DNA of 53,361 nucleotides, taken from Paenalcaligenes sp035302345. GTDB lineage: Bacteria; Pseudomonadota; Gammaproteobacteria; Burkholderiales; Burkholderiaceae_B. Position numbers and translations under genes: made by a program. Location: positions 1 through 53,361 of the forward strand of contig DATGSS010000057.1 of assembly GCA_035302345.1 (NCBI GenBank), read 5' to 3'. The notes beneath the pieces are model-generated. The model ran no database searches, was not told the origin of the DNA, and worked only from the letters and a program-made list of their open reading frames with translations. Numbering within the stretch: the stretch's first letter is position 1; each line of letters starts with the position of its first letter. Of this stretch, positions 40,370-49,603 are shown piece after piece.

Positions 40370-41580
40370 AAAAGAAACACATTATTTGGTTGCTGCTGAT
40401 TGTGTGTGTGGCAGGGGCGGCATTTTATGTTTACAGCGCTCGACACGATGTAGCGCTAGCGCAGCAGGCCACAGATAAGACTACGACAACCGCAGCCAAC
40501 ACGACCCAAGAGACAGATACAGCGACTGAAAAAGGCCCAGCCGACATGGATGCTGTGGCCGAGGATACGGCTGCCGAAGAGGCGGTGGCTGTCAAGGAAA
40601 CAGCAGCACCCGCCGCTCAAGGAGATACGGGGCCACGCGTAGATGTGGTAGCGGCTTTGGCCCAAGAGTTAGGGGTCGAGGTACAGGCAGTGGGCTCTTT
40701 GTGGGCACGCGATGCGGTGATGCTACGTGCCGAGATCACTGGCAAGGTGGCCGAAATAGATTTCAAAGAGGGCTCTGCTGTTGAACAAGGCCAGCTGCTT
40801 TTGAAGATTGATGATAGTTTATTGCGTGCCGAACTCGACCAAGCACAAGCCAATCTACAGCTAAAACAAAGTCAGTACGCACGGGCTCAACAGCTGACCC
40901 AAGAGGGGTTCATTAGTGCCCAAGCGCGCGATGAGGTTGCTAGCGAGCTAGCAGTATCACAAGCCCAAGCTAAACTGGCTCAAGCACAACTAGATAAGAC
41001 CAGCATACGTGCTCCCTTTGATGGTGTTTTAGGGTTCAGATCGGTTTCTATTGGGGATTATGTTGCCCCAGGGACGGATTTAGTTCGGATCGAGGCCATC
41101 GACCCACTGTTTGTCGAGTTCCAAATCCCAGAGCATTATTTACCCATGGTTAAAGAGGGCACCCCGGTGACCCTGCGTTTTGATGCTTTGTCGGGCGAGT
41201 TCTTTCCGGGGCAAATTGACGTAATAGCACCAGCTTTAGATGCCCAAGGGCGTGCAGTGCGCCTGCGAGCACGTATTCCTAATTCAGACATGCGTTTACG
41301 TCCGGGGATGTTCGCACGGGTGCAAGTACATCTCGAACAGCATGAGGCCGTCATGATTCCCGAGTCAGCCATCGCCCCGTCTGCTGGCGAGCAGTACATT
41401 TTTGTGCTTCAACCTGATCAAACCGTACGCAGACGCAGTGTGAAAATAGGAATTCGCCGAGGCGGATGGGTTGAGGTTTCAGGTATAGAGCCTGGTCAAG
41501 AGATTTTAATCACTGGGCTTCAAAAGGTGCGCGACGGTGCAAAAGTACAAGCAGTAAGTCGCACTGTGGCTTTTGAGTAA
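40366..41580 (+). CDS. RND efflux periplasmic adaptor
   Basis: This 404-residue membrane fusion protein has an N-terminal membrane anchor (about residues 5-22), then an unusually long Thr/Ala/Glu-rich linker (about 30-90) before the conserved fold. The lipoyl half GKVAEIDFKEGSAVEQGQLLLKID, hairpin, second lipoyl half (IRAPFDGVLGFRSVSIGDYVAPG) and beta-barrel follow. It resembles MexE/AcrA-type adaptors. The rnhA overlap and 12-bp distance to the pump gene put all in one transcription unit. No outer-membrane channel gene is present, so TolC-like proteins encoded elsewhere are probably used. Confidence 0.93.
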   Translation: MKKKHIIWLLLIVCVAGAAFYVYSARHDVALAQQATDKTTTTAANTTQETDTATEKGPADMDAVAEDTAAEEAVAVKETAAPAAQGDTGPRVDVVAALAQELGVEVQAVGSLWARDAVMLRAEITGKVAEIDFKEGSAVEQGQLLLKIDDSLLRAELDQAQANLQLKQSQYARAQQLTQEGFISAQARDEVASELAVSQAQAKLAQAQLDKTSIRAPFDGVLGFRSVSIGDYVAPGTDLVRIEAIDPLFVEFQIPEHYLPMVKEGTPVTLRFDALSGEFFPGQIDVIAPALDAQGRAVRLRARIPNSDMRLRPGMFARVQVHLEQHEAVMIPESAIAPSAGEQYIFVLQPDQTVRRRSVKIGIRRGGWVEVSGIEPGQEILITGLQKVRDGAKVQAVSRTVAFE

Positions 41581-41592
41581 AAGCGCAATTTT

Positions 41593-44500
41593 ATGCATAT
41601 TTCAGAGTTTTGTATTCGGCGACCCGTATTTGCCACAGTGCTATCACTGCTCATCGTGCTGATAGGGCTGGTGTCTTATGACCGACTTAGTGTGCGCGAA
41701 TATCCGGCTATTGATGAGCCCGTGGTATCGGTGATTACGAATTACAAAGGGGCTTCTCCGGATGTCATCGAGAGCCAGGTTACTAAACCACTCGAGGACC
41801 AGCTTTCGGGTATCGAAGGGGTCGATGTTATGACCTCTCGGAGTCGCTCTGAGCGCAGTATTATCAATATTAAATTCGATCTTAGTCGCAGCCCCGATGC
41901 AGCCGCAGCTGATGTACGTGACAAGGTCTCCAGGGCCCGCCGATTTTTGCCCGATGAGGTCGAAGAGCCCATCATTAACAAGGTTGAAGCCGACTCCACC
42001 CCCATCGTCTATGTCGGGGTCAATATGGGTGATCTCAGCCCCATAGAGGCTTCAGATTATATTAATCGTTATTTAAAGACTCGATTTTCAGTACTGCCAG
42101 GAGCAGCAGAGATACGCGTTTTTGGTGAGCGTTTACAAGCCATGCGCATTGATTTAGACCGCACACGCATGGCGGCTTTTGGCCTGACAGTCCAAGACAT
42201 CGAGAGCGCTTTACGTGCGCAAAACGTCTTGATACCAGCGGGCCGTATCGAATCCGTAGATCGCGAATTCTCGGTAGTATCATCGACTGACTTACAGACC
42301 CCCCAAGAATTTGCAGACATCATCGTTAGTCATGTCAACGGCTATCCCGTTCGTTTGGGGGATATGACCAATATTTATTTGGGACCCGAGGACGAACGTG
42401 TGATGGCACGTTTTAATGGCGCGCCCAGTTTGACCATTGGCGTGACCAAACAATCAACTGCCAATCCATTAACCTTGTCAGCAGCCGTGCGTGACGAGGT
42501 CGAAGAAATCAATAAAAACTTGCCGAGCAACATGCAATTGCATATTTCCTATGACAGCTCGGTGTTTATCCAAGAATCCATTCACTCGGTTTTCAATACC
42601 ATCCTCGAGGCCACCTTATTGGTCACGCTGGTGATTTTGTTTTTCCTGCGCAATATCCGTGCCAGCTTGATTCCATTGGTCACCATCCCGGTATCGCTGG
42701 TTGGGGCCATGGGCTTGATGTATGCCTTTGGGTTTTCCATCAATACCCTGACTTTATTAGCAATGGTGCTAGCGATTGGCTTGGTGGTGGATGATGCCAT
42801 TGTGGTGTTAGAAAACATATTTCGTCATATTGAGCAGGGTGTACCGCGTTTTCGAGCTGCCATCCTAGGGATTAGAGAAATCACCGGGGCAGTTATCGCG
42901 ATGACTTTGACCTTGGTGACGGTATTTGCGCCATTGGCTTTTGCAACAGGGCGCACGGGTCGCTTATTTATTGAGTTTGCCTTGACTTTAGCGGGTGCCG
43001 TGATGGTTTCAGGCTTTGTTGCCTTAACCTTAACGCCTATGATGTGCTCCACTATGTTGCGGCCCATTAAAAAGCCGGGCCGTTTATATTTACTAATTGA
43101 GCGTGGTTTGCAAGGGCTGACCAAAGGCTATAGGCGTTGGTTGGTACGGGCTTTGAGGCTACGCGTGCTGGTGATTTTGGCAGGCTTGGTCGTGGCTTCG
43201 GCCAGTGCTTACTTATTTACTTTAATTCCCAATGAGCTCGCCCCTACAGAGGACCGAGGGGTGATCTTTGGTATTGTCAGCGCGCCCGAGGGCTCGACCT
43301 TGGATTACACCTTGAATAGCGTAGAGCAGATTGAAGCACTCTACGAAGCCATGCCCGAGAAGGAAACCTACCAATCAGTCATTGGTTTTCCTACTGTGAC
43401 TGATTCATTTGCTATTTTGCGTCTTAAGCATTGGGATGAACGCGATCGCTCACAGCAAAGTATTGCTCGCGAATTACAGCCGCACTTTGAGGCATTACCC
43501 GGGGTGCGTGCATTTCCAACAAATCCGCCTTCTTTTGGCCAGCGAGCAACTTCCAAGCCTGTGCAATTTGTCATTATGAGTCAGGCACCCTATAGCGAAT
43601 TGGCCGAGATGGTTAAGGGCTTTACTGACCGACTTATTGGCTATGAAGGTCTGCAAAACGTAGATACTGATTTGCGCTTGAACACCCCCGAGCTGCGTGT
43701 TGAGATTGATAGAGATAAATTGGCGGATGCAGGTATTGCTGTCGATGTGGTTGGGCGTACACTCGAGAGTCTGCTGGGCGGACGACAGGTTACACGCTTT
43801 GAAAGTGACGGCGAGCAATACGACGTCATCGTGCAGGTCGATAAGCAATCACGTGCGACCCCCGGTGATATTAGCGACATTTTTGTGCGTAATCGTGCCG
43901 GTTCAATGGTGCCCTTGGGTAGCTTTATTTCAGTCGAGGAAACTGTCGCTCCGCAGTCCCTAAACCACTTTAACCGCTTGCGTGCGGTCATTGTCGAGGC
44001 TTCGGTTGCTCAGGGTTTTGCCTTGGGCGAGGTCTTGGACTACATGCAAGAGGTGGCTGATGAGGTATTACCGCCCTCTGTACAGACTGATTTAGAGGGT
44101 CAATCACGCGAGTTTCGTGACTCATCCGGCAGTATGTATTTTGTATTTGCTATGGCCTTGGTCTTTATTTATCTCGTCATGGCCGCCCAATTCGAAAGTT
44201 GGCGCAACCCTTTTATTATTATGTTATCCGTGCCGTTATCCATGACAGGTGCATTGTTTGCGTTGTGGTTTAGCGGTGGGACGTTGTCTATTTATAGTCA
44301 GATTGGGTTAATAACTTTGGTGGGCTTAATTACTAAGCACGGCATCCTGATTGTCGAATTCGCAACCCAGCTACGTGCCCAAGGATTCAATGCTTATACG
44401 GCTGTCGTACGGGCATGTGAAATGCGCCTACGCCCCATTTTGATGACTACGGGGGCGATGGTTTTAGGTGTTTTACCACTAGTATATGCAACGGGGGCAG

Positions 44501-44640
44501 GTGCGGAAAGTCGACAGCAGATTGGTTGGGTCTTGGTCGGTGGCCTGTTGTTTGGTACGGTATTGACTCTATTTGTAGTGCCCGCGGCTTATACCTATAT
44601 CGCCCGTGCCCCGGTCGTGCGCGAGCAGGCGGACGAGTAA
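41593..44640 (+). CDS. RND multidrug efflux permease (HAE1 family)
   Basis: This 1015-residue proton-driven pump shows the full RND architecture: TM1 at about 12-30 (RRPVFATVLSLLIVLIGL), a large periplasmic porter domain, TM2-7, a second porter domain and TM8-12. TM4 contains the essential acidic pair in GLVVDDAIVVLENIFRHIE. FFLRNIRASLIPLVTIPVSL and MTTGAMVLGVLPL are family signatures. The length is slightly shorter than AcrB. Substrates cannot be predicted. Regulation is unclear, because no local repressor is adjacent and expression may come from the gloB/yafS/rnhA promoter. Confidence 0.95.
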   Translation: MHISEFCIRRPVFATVLSLLIVLIGLVSYDRLSVREYPAIDEPVVSVITNYKGASPDVIESQVTKPLEDQLSGIEGVDVMTSRSRSERSIINIKFDLSRSPDAAAADVRDKVSRARRFLPDEVEEPIINKVEADSTPIVYVGVNMGDLSPIEASDYINRYLKTRFSVLPGAAEIRVFGERLQAMRIDLDRTRMAAFGLTVQDIESALRAQNVLIPAGRIESVDREFSVVSSTDLQTPQEFADIIVSHVNGYPVRLGDMTNIYLGPEDERVMARFNGAPSLTIGVTKQSTANPLTLSAAVRDEVEEINKNLPSNMQLHISYDSSVFIQESIHSVFNTILEATLLVTLVILFFLRNIRASLIPLVTIPVSLVGAMGLMYAFGFSINTLTLLAMVLAIGLVVDDAIVVLENIFRHIEQGVPRFRAAILGIREITGAVIAMTLTLVTVFAPLAFATGRTGRLFIEFALTLAGAVMVSGFVALTLTPMMCSTMLRPIKKPGRLYLLIERGLQGLTKGYRRWLVRALRLRVLVILAGLVVASASAYLFTLIPNELAPTEDRGVIFGIVSAPEGSTLDYTLNSVEQIEALYEAMPEKETYQSVIGFPTVTDSFAILRLKHWDERDRSQQSIARELQPHFEALPGVRAFPTNPPSFGQRATSKPVQFVIMSQAPYSELAEMVKGFTDRLIGYEGLQNVDTDLRLNTPELRVEIDRDKLADAGIAVDVVGRTLESLLGGRQVTRFESDGEQYDVIVQVDKQSRATPGDISDIFVRNRAGSMVPLGSFISVEETVAPQSLNHFNRLRAVIVEASVAQGFALGEVLDYMQEVADEVLPPSVQTDLEGQSREFRDSSGSMYFVFAMALVFIYLVMAAQFESWRNPFIIMLSVPLSMTGALFALWFSGGTLSIYSQIGLITLVGLITKHGILIVEFATQLRAQGFNAYTAVVRACEMRLRPILMTTGAMVLGVLPLVYATGAGAESRQQIGWVLVGGLLFGTVLTLFVVPAAYTYIARAPVVREQADE

Positions 44641-44749
44641 CTAATACAGTTGCCAGAGGCTTTAGATACGGTTAGCAGTACTGCATTTTGTGTGTGGCTA
44701 GTTAGCGAGCCCGACCATCAATTTATTAATGCTAATTACGGAGGCATCT

Positions 44750-45463
44750 ATGCGTCAGGTGATCCTGGATACAGAAACGACAGGCTTGGACCCCGCCCAA
44801 GGGCACCGAATTGTTGAGTTTGGCGGGGTAGAGCTCATTAAGCGCCGCTTAACGGGCAACAATTTGCACCGTTATGTTAATCCCGGGCGCGATAGTGATC
44901 CAGAGGCATTAGGCGTACACGGCCTGACTACCGAGTTCCTCTCGGAATACCCGCCCTTTGAATCCATCGCTGCAGAAATTGTAGAATACGTAAAAGGCGC
45001 CGAGGTCATTATTCATAATGCACCTTTTGATGTACGGTTTTTAGATGCCGAGCTTGAGCGCTGTGGTTTTAAACCATTTGAACATTATTGCGGCAAAATC
45101 ACTGATTCACTGGCTTACGCACGCGGATTGCATCCGGGGCGTCGCAATAGTTTGGACGTGCTGTGTGACCGCTACGGCATTTCTAATGAGCATCGGGTAC
45201 TACACGGGGCCCTCTTGGACGCCGAGCTACTAGCAGACGTTTGGTTGGCCATGACACGAGGCCAAGAAAGCTTGGTGATGGGCTTTAGTAGCGATACCGA
45301 AGAAGTAGGGGAAATACAGGTGGCTACCAAGGGTGATGCTCAATCCCTGCCTGTCATTCAGCCCAGCGAGCAAGCCATCGAAGCCCATAATTTATACTTG
45401 CAGGGCCTAGAAAAAGAAGCAGGGCAACCACCGCTGTGGAAAAAACTGTTTCCCGCGCAATAA
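44750..45463 (+). CDS. dnaQ: DNA polymerase III epsilon subunit, 3'-5' exonuclease
   Basis: DnaQ is the proofreading exonuclease of the replicative polymerase. The 237-residue protein contains ExoI (ILDTETTGLDP, Asp/Glu), ExoII (HNAPFDVRFLD) and ExoIII (HGALLDAELLADVWL, with catalytic His and Asp). I chose ATG at 44750, with GGAGG 6 bp before it; an upstream in-frame ATG at 44729 lies before that site. The C-terminal 50 residues are the polymerase-binding tail. It is normally next to rnhA, and here the RND pair separates them. It converges on the Na/Pi gene with only 16 bp between stops. Confidence 0.96.
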   Translation: MRQVILDTETTGLDPAQGHRIVEFGGVELIKRRLTGNNLHRYVNPGRDSDPEALGVHGLTTEFLSEYPPFESIAAEIVEYVKGAEVIIHNAPFDVRFLDAELERCGFKPFEHYCGKITDSLAYARGLHPGRRNSLDVLCDRYGISNEHRVLHGALLDAELLADVWLAMTRGQESLVMGFSSDTEEVGEIQVATKGDAQSLPVIQPSEQAIEAHNLYLQGLEKEAGQPPLWKKLFPAQ

Positions 45464-45479
45464 TAATGGGCGACGAACG

Positions 45480-47063
45480 TTATTCGTGACTGCCGCGGCC
45501 GACCACAAGATAATTACAAATGCGCCAAATGTGATGACTGCTGCGTTCTAACCAACGCAGCGTTTCTGTTTTAGGCAGGATACTACCGGTCGTGGATACC
45601 CGGTCAGGGTGTTTGAGTAGCTCACGACGGCTTTCTACTGTCAATTCTCGGATTTTGCTCGCGTTTTCTTGGATATTTTCTACCCAGGTATCGTCAGCAG
45701 TGTCCTTGCTATAGCTTAGGGCCTGTTCTATTTGGGGCAGGGTGTAATCAGCCGTTAAATTAAGGGCACCTAAATCTACTGTATCTTGATGCTCAAATAC
45801 GCTCAGGGTGCGCGTATTTAGGCGCAATAGATGATCAACTGCGTGCAGCTGAGCGATGCGCTGCTGGCTTAAGCGCTCATCACTAGCATCTACCTGATTG
45901 CGTGATATAAAGTTAAAAAGCTCTTCTAGGGAGTGCTGGATATGATGGAAGAAATCAAGGGGGCCCGTTAGATTGTTTTGTTCAAGTGCTTGTTTGTGTT
46001 TTTCAAAGAGTTCTTGGGCAACATGTTCTAAAGTACGTTGTGATGCCTCTAAAGCAATATCAGGCATGCCTAGCAAGCTGTCATCCAAGTGTTGCATCTT
46101 GAAGGACTCTTTTTCAGGTAGCAGCCTCTCGACTAAGCGTGCAAATTGACGTGTAAAAGGCAAAAAGAGCAGTGCACCTACCATAATAAAAAAGGTATGG
46201 AAGGCGGCTAAAACAATGGCACTAGGCTGTATGCCGAGCAGCAGCACTGATTGATTCACTACGTATAGAAATAGTGGCATCAGTAAAATCGCAATCAGGC
46301 CAGTAATAAGGTTAAAAAGAATATAGGCCAAAGCGGTACGTTTGGCAGCGGTTGTTGCCCCGATAGTAATAAGGGCGCTAGTTAGGGTGGTACCTATGGC
46401 AGCCCCGACAACGACTGCGGCACCTTGTTCAAGGTTGATGGCACCCGCATCAAAGGCGGTCAAAGTGGTTGCAATAGCCGCTGCTGAGGATTGCAGCAAG
46501 GTACTGAGTAACAAACCTAACAGCATAGTAAACAGGTGTGCCCCAATGCCGCCGATTGGTAATGCCGCTAAATTAAACATATCGGCACCATCAGTCATGC
46601 TTAGCTGCAAAGTACGCAAGCCTAGAAATAAAATCCCAAAGCCTGAAAGCGACAACCCTAAGTCTGTCCAGCGTCCCCGCCCGAGTAGCTGTAGTAATGC
46701 CCCGATACCAATGAGTGGCAAGGTATAAAAGCTAAGATTCACCTTGAGGGCTAATCCCGATACGATCCAGCTGGCCGCAGTGTTGCCCAGGCTGGCGCCA
46801 ATGACCACTCCAATGGCTTGTACAAAAGGTATAAGACCAGCACTCACAAAACCAATCAACGTAATCGTTGTGGCAGTGGATGACTGCATCATGGCAGTTA
46901 AAACGGCACCTGAACCAAAGGCACGCCAAGGAGTGCCGGTAAAGCGCACGAGTCCGCTTTTTAATGATTGTCCTGCAAAGGCGACTAGCCCTCGAGACAA
47001 TAGCATCATACCGATCAAAAATAGGCCAACACCCCCAATAAGTGGGAAAAGCACCTCAAACAT
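45480..47063 (-). CDS. Na/Pi-cotransporter family protein (NptA/YjbB-like)
   Basis: This 527-residue membrane protein contains two Na_Pi_cotrans repeats, each with a QSS motif: MQSSTATTITLIGFVSAG near residue 60 and LLQSSAAAIATTLTAFDAG near 190. GASLGNT and GAAIGTTLTS accompany them. A C-terminal PhoU-like helical region (about 330-510) follows. YjbB of E. coli exports phosphate, so direction could be either way. Transcription is divergent from the TetR gene. Confidence 0.92.
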   Translation of the reverse strand: MFEVLFPLIGGVGLFLIGMMLLSRGLVAFAGQSLKSGLVRFTGTPWRAFGSGAVLTAMMQSSTATTITLIGFVSAGLIPFVQAIGVVIGASLGNTAASWIVSGLALKVNLSFYTLPLIGIGALLQLLGRGRWTDLGLSLSGFGILFLGLRTLQLSMTDGADMFNLAALPIGGIGAHLFTMLLGLLLSTLLQSSAAAIATTLTAFDAGAINLEQGAAVVVGAAIGTTLTSALITIGATTAAKRTALAYILFNLITGLIAILLMPLFLYVVNQSVLLLGIQPSAIVLAAFHTFFIMVGALLFLPFTRQFARLVERLLPEKESFKMQHLDDSLLGMPDIALEASQRTLEHVAQELFEKHKQALEQNNLTGPLDFFHHIQHSLEELFNFISRNQVDASDERLSQQRIAQLHAVDHLLRLNTRTLSVFEHQDTVDLGALNLTADYTLPQIEQALSYSKDTADDTWVENIQENASKIRELTVESRRELLKHPDRVSTTGSILPKTETLRWLERSSHHIWRICNYLVVGRGSHE

Positions 47064-47182
47064 AGGTATTCATGGGGTAAAATTAGGGAGGATAGAAGCT
47101 AGATTTTATCAAAGTTGGTAGATCAATGGGTTTGAGTCTGGCCTTAGGGGTTTATACGGGATTTTTATTTTAGCTATTGAAA

Positions 47183-47200
47183 GGAACGAACGCTCGTTCT
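47183..47200. promoter_or_regulatory. TetR operator upstream of tetR
   Basis: The inverted repeat GAACGA-N4-TCGTTC (arms 47184-47189 and 47194-47199) ends 11 bp before the tetR start codon. It matches the stronger palindrome at 47846-47867, which suggests autoregulation. Confidence 0.8.
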
Positions 47201-47210
47201 AATATAAATC

Positions 47211-47810
47211 ATGAGTACAAAAACTAGTCGCTTATTTGATTTTGGGGGGGACAAACAGCAGCAGGTCCTGCAAACTGCCTTGTCTTTGTTCAGTCAAAAG
47301 GGTTTTTTTAATACTTCCGTACACGAGGTGGTGGCTCGAGCAGGGGTTTCAGTAGGCTTTATTTATCATCATTTCAAGGATAAGCAGGGGATTGCGCGCG
47401 CTTTATATGATTATTTGTTGCAGCGCATGAATGCCTTATTAGATGATATCGAGTTACAGCATAGTTCGGCACAAGCACGTTGCAGAGCCGTTATTTACAT
47501 GTTGTTCGAGTTGACCGAGGCCGAGCCGGAAACCATGTCTTTTATTATTCATGCCCGCCACCAAGAGTTTTTACCCCAAGAAAAACCCATTTGTTCGGCT
47601 TCTGCTTTTGTACGTATGCGTCATTTTGTTAGTGACGGATTACAGGCAGGCGAATTGACGCCCATGGATTCAGCACTTGCCAGTGCGCTAATGTACGGGG
47701 CGGCCATTCGATTGTTATGTCTACGTTTGGATGGCGTTGTAGAAGACAGTCTTTTCTATTATTTCGAGCCGCTATGGGCGCAAGTATGGTCGCAGCTAAA
47801 AGCTAATTAA
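47211..47810 (+). CDS. TetR-family transcriptional repressor
   Basis: This 199-residue protein has the N-terminal TetR HTH (VLQTALSLFSQKGFFNTSVHEVVARAGVSVGFIYHHFKDK, about residues 18-58) and a helical ligand-binding C-terminal domain. Matching palindromes lie just upstream of this gene and upstream of the following sulfide:quinone oxidoreductase gene, so it probably represses both. The inducer may be a sulfur species. I could not identify a specific conserved cysteine sensor. Confidence 0.93.
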   Translation: MSTKTSRLFDFGGDKQQQVLQTALSLFSQKGFFNTSVHEVVARAGVSVGFIYHHFKDKQGIARALYDYLLQRMNALLDDIELQHSSAQARCRAVIYMLFELTEAEPETMSFIIHARHQEFLPQEKPICSASAFVRMRHFVSDGLQAGELTPMDSALASALMYGAAIRLLCLRLDGVVEDSLFYYFEPLWAQVWSQLKAN

Positions 47811-47845
47811 AAATAGCTACTCTGAATCCAGCAGCTCGATAAAAT

Positions 47846-47867
47846 TTAGAACGAATGTTCGTTCTAA
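47846..47867. promoter_or_regulatory. TetR operator upstream of the SQR gene
   Basis: TTAGAACGA and TCGTTCTAA (47846-47854 and 47859-47867) form a perfect 9-bp dyad around a 4-bp centre. It lies 22 bp before the SQR start codon, so bound repressor would cover the promoter or the initial transcribed region. Confidence 0.85.
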
Positions 47868-47889
47868 TTGTTTCAACAAAGGAGAAACT

Positions 47890-49080
47890 ATGGCACACCA
47901 TATTGTTATCGTGGGTGGGGGAATTGGCGGTACGATGACCGCTAATCATCTAGTAACCAAGCTTTATCCAGAAATCCGCACGGGCAAGGTGCGCATCACC
48001 ATGCTTTCTAATTCGCCCTGGCATTATTATAAGCCGGCATTTATGTACGTAGCGTTTGACCGTTTTTTTCTGGACGAATTACGGCGCCCTCAGCAAACTT
48101 TGCTGCGTCCCGAAATAGATTTTCAGGTAGAAGAGGTGGTGCATTTTGATTTAGATGAACAGTACCTAGAGTGCAAAAGCGGCAAACGTGTCGGTTACGA
48201 TCATCTGGTCATTGCGACAGGCTGTGTACCTGCTCCGCACAAGATCGAAGGATTAAAAGAGGCAGGCAACCATTTCTACCAATATGGACCTGCGCGTGCG
48301 CTGGCTAAACAGCTAATGACTATTGAGAAAGGACGTATTTTTGTTACTGTAACCTTTCCTAAAACACATAATGTTCCGCACCAGTGTGGGATTGCACCTA
48401 TTGAGACCACGCTGATGTTGGATGATTTATTGCGCCAGCGAGGGGTGCGTGATCAAGTAGAGATTGTTTACACCTATCCTACGGTGTCACAATTACTGCG
48501 TAATTGCTTGTTCATGCAAGAGGATACCTGCGAAGTACTGCCCCCCATTTTTGATGAAAAGGGAATCAAGCATCAACGTGGATTTACATTAGCACATGTG
48601 GATCCGGATAAAAAAATTGCTTATAGCGAAGAGGGTGGCGAAGAGAATTTTGATATTTTGATGTCGACCCCGCCCATTGAAGCCGTTCAGGCAGTGCGTG
48701 ATATCGGCATTTCTCAGGCGGCTGACGACGAGGGTTGGCTACCGACGCACCATGAGACCATGCAGGTACTCGGCGTAGAAAATGTCTATGTGATTGGTGA
48801 TACGGTAGATCTACCCATTTCAAAAGCAGGAGGATCCTGCCACAACCAATCACCTGTACTGGTCAACAACATAGCGTCTGAAATTCGATATGGAACGGTA
48901 TCTGATGCTTATGACGGCCGCGTCGTAGCTATTGCACAAATGGGTCTAGATAACGGTATGCCACTTTGGTACGACTACAAAGACGATGTACAGCCGACAC
49001 CTCCGACCAAGATAGGTGGGCTGATGCGCAAAGGCTTCAATCGTGGGGCGTATTGGGCTGTAGCACGGGGTTTAATTTAA
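47890..49080 (+). CDS. Sulfide:quinone oxidoreductase-type FAD flavoprotein
   Basis: This 396-residue protein is a two-dinucleotide-binding-fold flavoprotein of the SQR/FCC group. GGGIGGT at 9-15 binds FAD, IATGCVP contains Cys112, PHQCGIAP contains Cys166, and GGSCHNQ contains Cys317. These match the three cysteines expected for sulfide oxidation to polysulfide or sulfane sulfur with electrons passed to quinone. The active FAD-contact motif VIGDTVDLPISKAG precedes the last Cys. AAAGGAG precedes the ATG. It is followed after 15 bp by a DUF1641 gene and is probably repressed by the TetR protein. It is the sulfide arm of sulfur metabolism, and a link with the taurine island is only thematic. 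Confidence 0.92.
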   Translation: MAHHIVIVGGGIGGTMTANHLVTKLYPEIRTGKVRITMLSNSPWHYYKPAFMYVAFDRFFLDELRRPQQTLLRPEIDFQVEEVVHFDLDEQYLECKSGKRVGYDHLVIATGCVPAPHKIEGLKEAGNHFYQYGPARALAKQLMTIEKGRIFVTVTFPKTHNVPHQCGIAPIETTLMLDDLLRQRGVRDQVEIVYTYPTVSQLLRNCLFMQEDTCEVLPPIFDEKGIKHQRGFTLAHVDPDKKIAYSEEGGEENFDILMSTPPIEAVQAVRDIGISQAADDEGWLPTHHETMQVLGVENVYVIGDTVDLPISKAGGSCHNQSPVLVNNIASEIRYGTVSDAYDGRVVAIAQMGLDNGMPLWYDYKDDVQPTPPTKIGGLMRKGFNRGAYWAVARGLI

Positions 49081-49095
49081 TAAGGAGGTATGGCA

Positions 49096-49545
49096 ATGAC
49101 ACAATCCAATGATAATTATCTTTCTATTGATGAGGACAAGCGCTTGCCTCGGGATCTAGACGCCATGATTCAGGATGATGCGACCTTAGCTGGTTTACAA
49201 GAACTGATCGACAAGCTCGAACCACTGATTGCGGGTGGGCGGTTGCATAAACTAGTGGATATCGCCTCTGTCGCTGCTGATTTAGTGGATATGAGCGACA
49301 AATATATGGTAGAAAAGCTTGCCAAGGCGGGCGAAGATTTGATGGGCGGGACTTGGGCCGTAGGCAATGCCGCACGCATGGCAAGTACTCAGTTGCGTAG
49401 TATGGAACAAACGCCTAGCTTGATTGGTTTGTTGCGTTTGGCGCGCGAGCCCGAAGTACGTCGTGGCCTGACCTTTTTATTGTTATTTGCATCAGTAATT
49501 GGGAAAACGCATCAATATCAGGATTTAGATTACACTGCAGAATAA
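49096..49545 (+). CDS. DUF1641 protein
   Basis: This 149-residue protein is of the DUF1641 type, commonly encoded next to sulfide:quinone oxidoreductases or formate dehydrogenase accessory genes. It is largely helical, with LQELIDKLEPLIAGGRLHKLVDIASVAADLVDMSD near residues 33-68 and REPEVRRGLTFLLLFASVIG near the C-terminus, which may be membrane-associating. I prefer ATG at 49096, correctly spaced from AAGGAGG; an ATG at 49090 is too close to that site. A quinone or membrane docking role for SQR is a guess. Confidence 0.87.
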   Translation: MTQSNDNYLSIDEDKRLPRDLDAMIQDDATLAGLQELIDKLEPLIAGGRLHKLVDIASVAADLVDMSDKYMVEKLAKAGEDLMGGTWAVGNAARMASTQLRSMEQTPSLIGLLRLAREPEVRRGLTFLLLFASVIGKTHQYQDLDYTAE

Positions 49546-49603
49546 ATTTTAATAGCAGGGGGCAGGCCCAGTCACCAGTACTGGGCCTGCAACTAAATTT
49601 ATT
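49541..49603. terminator. Bidirectional terminator
   Basis: An 11-bp perfect stem (49562-49572 and 49580-49590) has outer matching arms AATAAATTT and AAATTTATT. It separates the DUF1641 gene from the convergent proW gene; the outer arm overlaps the proW stop codon. Confidence 0.85.
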
